From contig CAJTFL010000011.1 in NCBI GenBank assembly GCA_910575565.1, positions 1 to 64,000 on the forward strand: a DNA stretch of 64,000 bases, in the 5' to 3' direction. The notes under the pieces are model-generated. The model saw nothing but the letters and a program-made list of their open reading frames with translations. It was not told where the DNA came from and searched no databases. The DNA is from Lachnospiraceae bacterium (GTDB lineage Bacteria > Bacillota > Clostridia > Lachnospirales > Lachnospiraceae). Below, in pieces: positions 61,271-64,000 of this stretch (position 1 is its first letter; every line of letters starts with the position of its first letter). The position numbers and the translations under genes were made by a program.

Positions 61271-62011
61271 TCACCCGCCCGACTCCTGAATAAACGAATA
61301 CCACACATTCCCTTTTGTCTCGTCATACCGATCCAAATACAGCGTCCCAGCCATCCCCTCCAGCTTGGGCAGTATATCGTGCAGCTCCGTCACCTTACCG
61401 ATCATATCCTTGTTATTCCCCAAAACCACGACAATATCCCCAATAATCAGCACTGCATCGCCGTGATCGTCGTAACGCAGCTGATCCGCCCGGATTTCGT
61501 TTACGGAAAGCGCCTGAGTCAAATTCATGATCTGCTCAAAAATCTCCTGGTTTCCCACCGGAAGCGGCTGGTTTAGCCGGATGCTCCCAAAGTCAAGCCC
61601 TGTCACCTCGGGGATTCCATCTAAACGGCTGGATGAACTTTCCACAATAATCCCGTCCTTATCAAAATACATATTGCTGCTCATGTACGAAACATAGCCT
61701 ACCACCCGCTTCTCATACACAATCACTTCCACCCTGCGCGCATCCCGGAAAACAATCTCATACTCTTCCACAAAAGGAATCTGCTTATGGGGCTTAAAAT
61801 GCTCCCGAAAGTAACAGTACAAGCTGTTCCTGCCCCATCTGCCCTCAAACAGCAAATCTTCAATCTGCTCCGGGGTATACTTTCTATTCCCTGTCACCTT
61901 AATTTCCGTAATATTCACCGAAAGCAGGATCAGGACACCCAGCAAAACAAGCGCGGTCCCAATCCAGGCTCCCATACGGTTTTTCTGCTTTTTTTCTTTC
62001 CTGTTTCCCAT
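61271..62011 (-). CDS. ftsQ: Cell division protein FtsQ/DivIB
   Basis: This 246-residue protein has a short basic cytoplasmic N-terminus, one membrane helix (GAWIGTALVLLGVLILLSV) and an external POTRA domain (ITEIKVTGNRKYTPEQIEDL), then a beta domain. It links divisome proteins to septal wall synthesis. It lies 48 bp after murA in the dcw order ftsW-murA-ftsQ-ftsZ. Confidence 0.92.
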   Translation of the reverse strand: MGNRKEKKQKNRMGAWIGTALVLLGVLILLSVNITEIKVTGNRKYTPEQIEDLLFEGRWGRNSLYCYFREHFKPHKQIPFVEEYEIVFRDARRVEVIVYEKRVVGYVSYMSSNMYFDKDGIIVESSSSRLDGIPEVTGLDFGSIRLNQPLPVGNQEIFEQIMNLTQALSVNEIRADQLRYDDHGDAVLIIGDIVVVLGNNKDMIGKVTELHDILPKLEGMAGTLYLDRYDETKGNVWYSFIQESGG

Positions 62012-62058
62012 AATTTAAACCTGGCAGCCTCACGGCTCCTTAACCGATTAACCGTGAT

Positions 62059-63339
62059 CTAAGAACCAATCCATCGAATATCCCCGTTTACGCATAAGAT
62101 ATCCCGGCAAATGTCCTCGTAGCCTCTTTCTATATAAATACAATCTGAAATCCGTGTCTCTCCCCGAGCCGCCAAGGCTGCCGCCACCAAGGCCGCACCG
62201 CCCCGCAGATCCCAAGCCTTTACCGATGCCCCTGTAAGATGATCCTTCCCGCTGACTATCGCCCGCCTTCCGGAAACCTCAATCCCAGCCCCCATCTTCC
62301 TTAACTCTCCCACTGTCTTAAACCGAGCCTCAAACACCGTCTCTTCCACAGTGCTGACTCCCTCCGCCAGGGCAAGCACCGAAAGCAGGGGCGACTGCAG
62401 ATCCGTAGGAAAGCCCGGGTAAGGCCCGGTGGAAAGGCATATGGGCCTTGGGCGGCCATCCATCTTAATTTCCATCCCGGCTGCCCCAGCCCCAGAGCTT
62501 CCTTCCGCCCCTAAAGGCTCTACCTTGGCCCCCAAGCGCCTAAGCACCCCCACCACTGCCTGCATCTCCTCCCATGGGGCATCCAGAAGCTTTGCCCTCC
62601 CGCCTGCCGCCGCCGCTGCCAAAAGGTAGGTTCCTGCGGCAATCCGATCCCCCGGAACGTTAAATTCCGTCCCGTAAAGCTCATCAACGCCCTGGATGCG
62701 AAGGACAGGGCTTCCTATCCCCTGTATGCGGGCGCCCATCTGGTTTAACAGCCGGCAAAGGCTCATAATCTCCGGCTCCATGGCAGCGCCCAAAATCACC
62801 GTTTCCCCCTTAGCCAGGACGGCAGCCAAAAGGGCGTTTTCCGTAGCCCCTACGCTGGGGAAGGGGAAGGAAATTTCGCTGCCTGAAAGCTCCTTTGCCC
62901 GCGCTTCGATCCGCCCTTCCTCCTCTTTTATCCTGGCTCCCAGCTGCCTAAAAGCCTTAAGGTGCAGATCAACCGGCCTGCTGCCGATGGAGCAGCCTCC
63001 CGGATGCCAGGTGACAGCCCGGCCTTCCCGGCCTAAAAGAGCGCCCATCACCAGGATGGAGGAACGCATTTTCCCTACGTATTCCCGGGGGATTTGGATA
63101 TCCTTTACCTCGGCCCCGTCCACCTTAAGGCAGTTTCCCTCAAGCTGGCATTTACAGCCGATAGATTCTAAAATTCCCACCATACAGATCACATCCTGTA
63201 TGATGGGCACATTGGTAAATTTTAAGGTTCCCCGCTGGAGCACCGACGCTGCTAACATGGGCAGCACCCCGTTTTTTGAACCTTGGATTTTTATCTCACC
63301 CGATAAAGGCCGGTAACCGCAGATGCGAATCTCCGACAA
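62059..63339 (-). CDS. murA: UDP-N-acetylglucosamine 1-carboxyvinyltransferase
   Basis: The 426-residue protein has the substrate segment IQGSKNGVLPMLAASVLQ, the catalytic Cys in GGCSIGSRPVDLHL, PSVGATENALLAAV and the C-terminal PGFPTDLQSPLL. It performs the first committed step of peptidoglycan synthesis. Starts with TTG (63337-63339) after GGAGGGAG. The C-terminal part is Gly/Ala-rich but complete. Confidence 0.95.
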   Translation of the reverse strand: MSEIRICGYRPLSGEIKIQGSKNGVLPMLAASVLQRGTLKFTNVPIIQDVICMVGILESIGCKCQLEGNCLKVDGAEVKDIQIPREYVGKMRSSILVMGALLGREGRAVTWHPGGCSIGSRPVDLHLKAFRQLGARIKEEEGRIEARAKELSGSEISFPFPSVGATENALLAAVLAKGETVILGAAMEPEIMSLCRLLNQMGARIQGIGSPVLRIQGVDELYGTEFNVPGDRIAAGTYLLAAAAAGGRAKLLDAPWEEMQAVVGVLRRLGAKVEPLGAEGSSGAGAAGMEIKMDGRPRPICLSTGPYPGFPTDLQSPLLSVLALAEGVSTVEETVFEARFKTVGELRKMGAGIEVSGRRAIVSGKDHLTGASVKAWDLRGGAALVAAALAARGETRISDCIYIERGYEDICRDILCVNGDIRWIGS

Positions 63340-63436
63340 TCAAGCTCCCTCCAGACAAGCGGCTCTTTGGCCACGCGGCTTTTTTCTTCTCTTACACTAT
63401 ATGATCCGGGAGCTTTTCCCGTAACTTAAGATTAAG

Positions 63437-64000
63437 CTATTTTTGCAATTTAATCTGGTTGGACACACTCAGCACCATCCCCATTTCCACCAAAAGGAAC
63501 ACCACGGACGTACCCCCATAGCTGATAAAAGGCAGGGTAATCCCCGTATTCGGGATGGTATTGGTCACTACCGCGATATTTAAAATCACCTGGATGGCAA
63601 TATGCCCCATCACTCCTACCACCAATAAGGCCCCAAACAAATCCGGGGCATTGCTGGCAATCAGCATCAGGCGGTAAACCATAAACAGGAAGATAAAAAT
63701 AATCCCCACCGCGCCGAAAATCCCCAGCTCCTCGCAGATAATGGAAAACACCATGTCATTCTGGGCCTCGGGCACGAAGCCCAGCTTCTGGATGCTCTCC
63801 CCAAGCCCTTTGCCCATCAGGCCGCCGGAGCCGATGGCATAAAGCCCCTGGAGCACCTGGTAGCCGCCCTCCTGGCGGTAAGCCTCCGGATTCAGCCATA
63901 CATGGATCCGCATCAGCTGGTAAGGCTGCATAAGGCCGATCTTTTCCAGGACTGTAGCGATAGGCCCTGCAAAGGCAATCACCACCCCTGCCGCCGCCGT
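63437..64000 (-). CDS. ftsW: Lipid II flippase/polymerase FtsW, C-terminal part (runs off window)
   Basis: The reading frame continues beyond base 64,000, so only the last about 188 residues are visible. They include several membrane helices, LMGKGLGESIQKLGFVPEAQ with NDMVFSIICEELG, and LPFISYGGTSVVFLLVEMGM. These are SEDS-family signatures of FtsW/RodA. Location before murA-ftsQ-ftsZ points to FtsW. The membrane enzyme makes septal glycan strands. Confidence 0.93.
   Translation of the reverse strand, partial: TAAAGVVIAFAGPIATVLEKIGLMQPYQLMRIHVWLNPEAYRQEGGYQVLQGLYAIGSGGLMGKGLGESIQKLGFVPEAQNDMVFSIICEELGIFGAVGIIFIFLFMVYRLMLIASNAPDLFGALLVVGVMGHIAIQVILNIAVVTNTIPNTGITLPFISYGGTSVVFLLVEMGMVLSVSNQIKLQK

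Overview
The window looks like the chromosome of a spore-forming, anaerobic gut-type member of the Clostridia, most likely Lachnospiraceae. Grounds: a division and sporulation block (ftsW, murA, ftsQ, ftsZ, spoIIGA, sigE) plus a separate sigG; RecD2; many sugar ABC systems without their own ATPase; strong AGGAGG ribosome binding sites; and a moderately GC-rich backbone interrupted by AT-richer islands. No species call is made.

Layout. (1) 1-13,230: an accessory island. It starts with wrecked insertion sequences (an IS91-type pair with its tyrosine recombinase, then two nested IS3-type copies). Next comes an integrative mobilizable element: a relaxase cut by an IS3 fragment, MobC, an XRE regulator, a TetR/small protein/ABC exporter unit, a WYL regulator with a GyrI-like protein, an SPL-type radical SAM protein, and a Tn916-type tail (sigma-like ORF, HTH ORF, xis, int). 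A 5'-truncated macro-domain fragment marks the junction with the chromosome. (2) 13,238-24,677: a sugar or nucleoside operon on the minus strand (ABC binding protein, two permeases, nucleoside-hydrolase-like protein, fucose-isomerase-like protein, split transketolase, FGGY kinase), with a divergent LacI regulator. The kinase carries seven in-frame copies of a 30-bp coding repeat. (3) 24,899-27,937: ferredoxin-type aldo/keto reductase and an ABC-F ATPase. (4) 28,259-41,341: an HD-GYP response regulator, an Hpt protein and a hybrid histidine kinase, followed by a second sugar ABC operon and two divergent GH94 phosphorylases; together this looks like sensing, uptake and phosphorolysis of beta-glucan oligosaccharides. 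(5) 41,452-52,538: housekeeping genes (AraC, sigG, aroK, gntR, comF, recD2, mreB, crp, amidohydrolase, TauE). (6) 52,860-56,580: a decayed second island with fused gene fragments, an XRE regulator and tag, lying just upstream of tRNA-Glu. (7) 56,638-64,000: four tRNAs, sigE-spoIIGA, ftsZ, ftsQ, murA and the end of ftsW.

The best candidates for undescribed biology are these. Two copies of a structured small RNA (about 48,897-49,053 and 52,640-52,777) share a core, a GNRA hairpin with a compensatory base-pair change, a C-rich segment and a terminator. The ftsZ terminator doubles as part of a spoIIG-type promoter with a 21-bp spacer. The catabolic operon at 13-24 kb has an unusual enzyme set. 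Several coding or near-coding minisatellites occur (kinase, TauE, recD2 3' end), along with several dispersed palindromic repeats.
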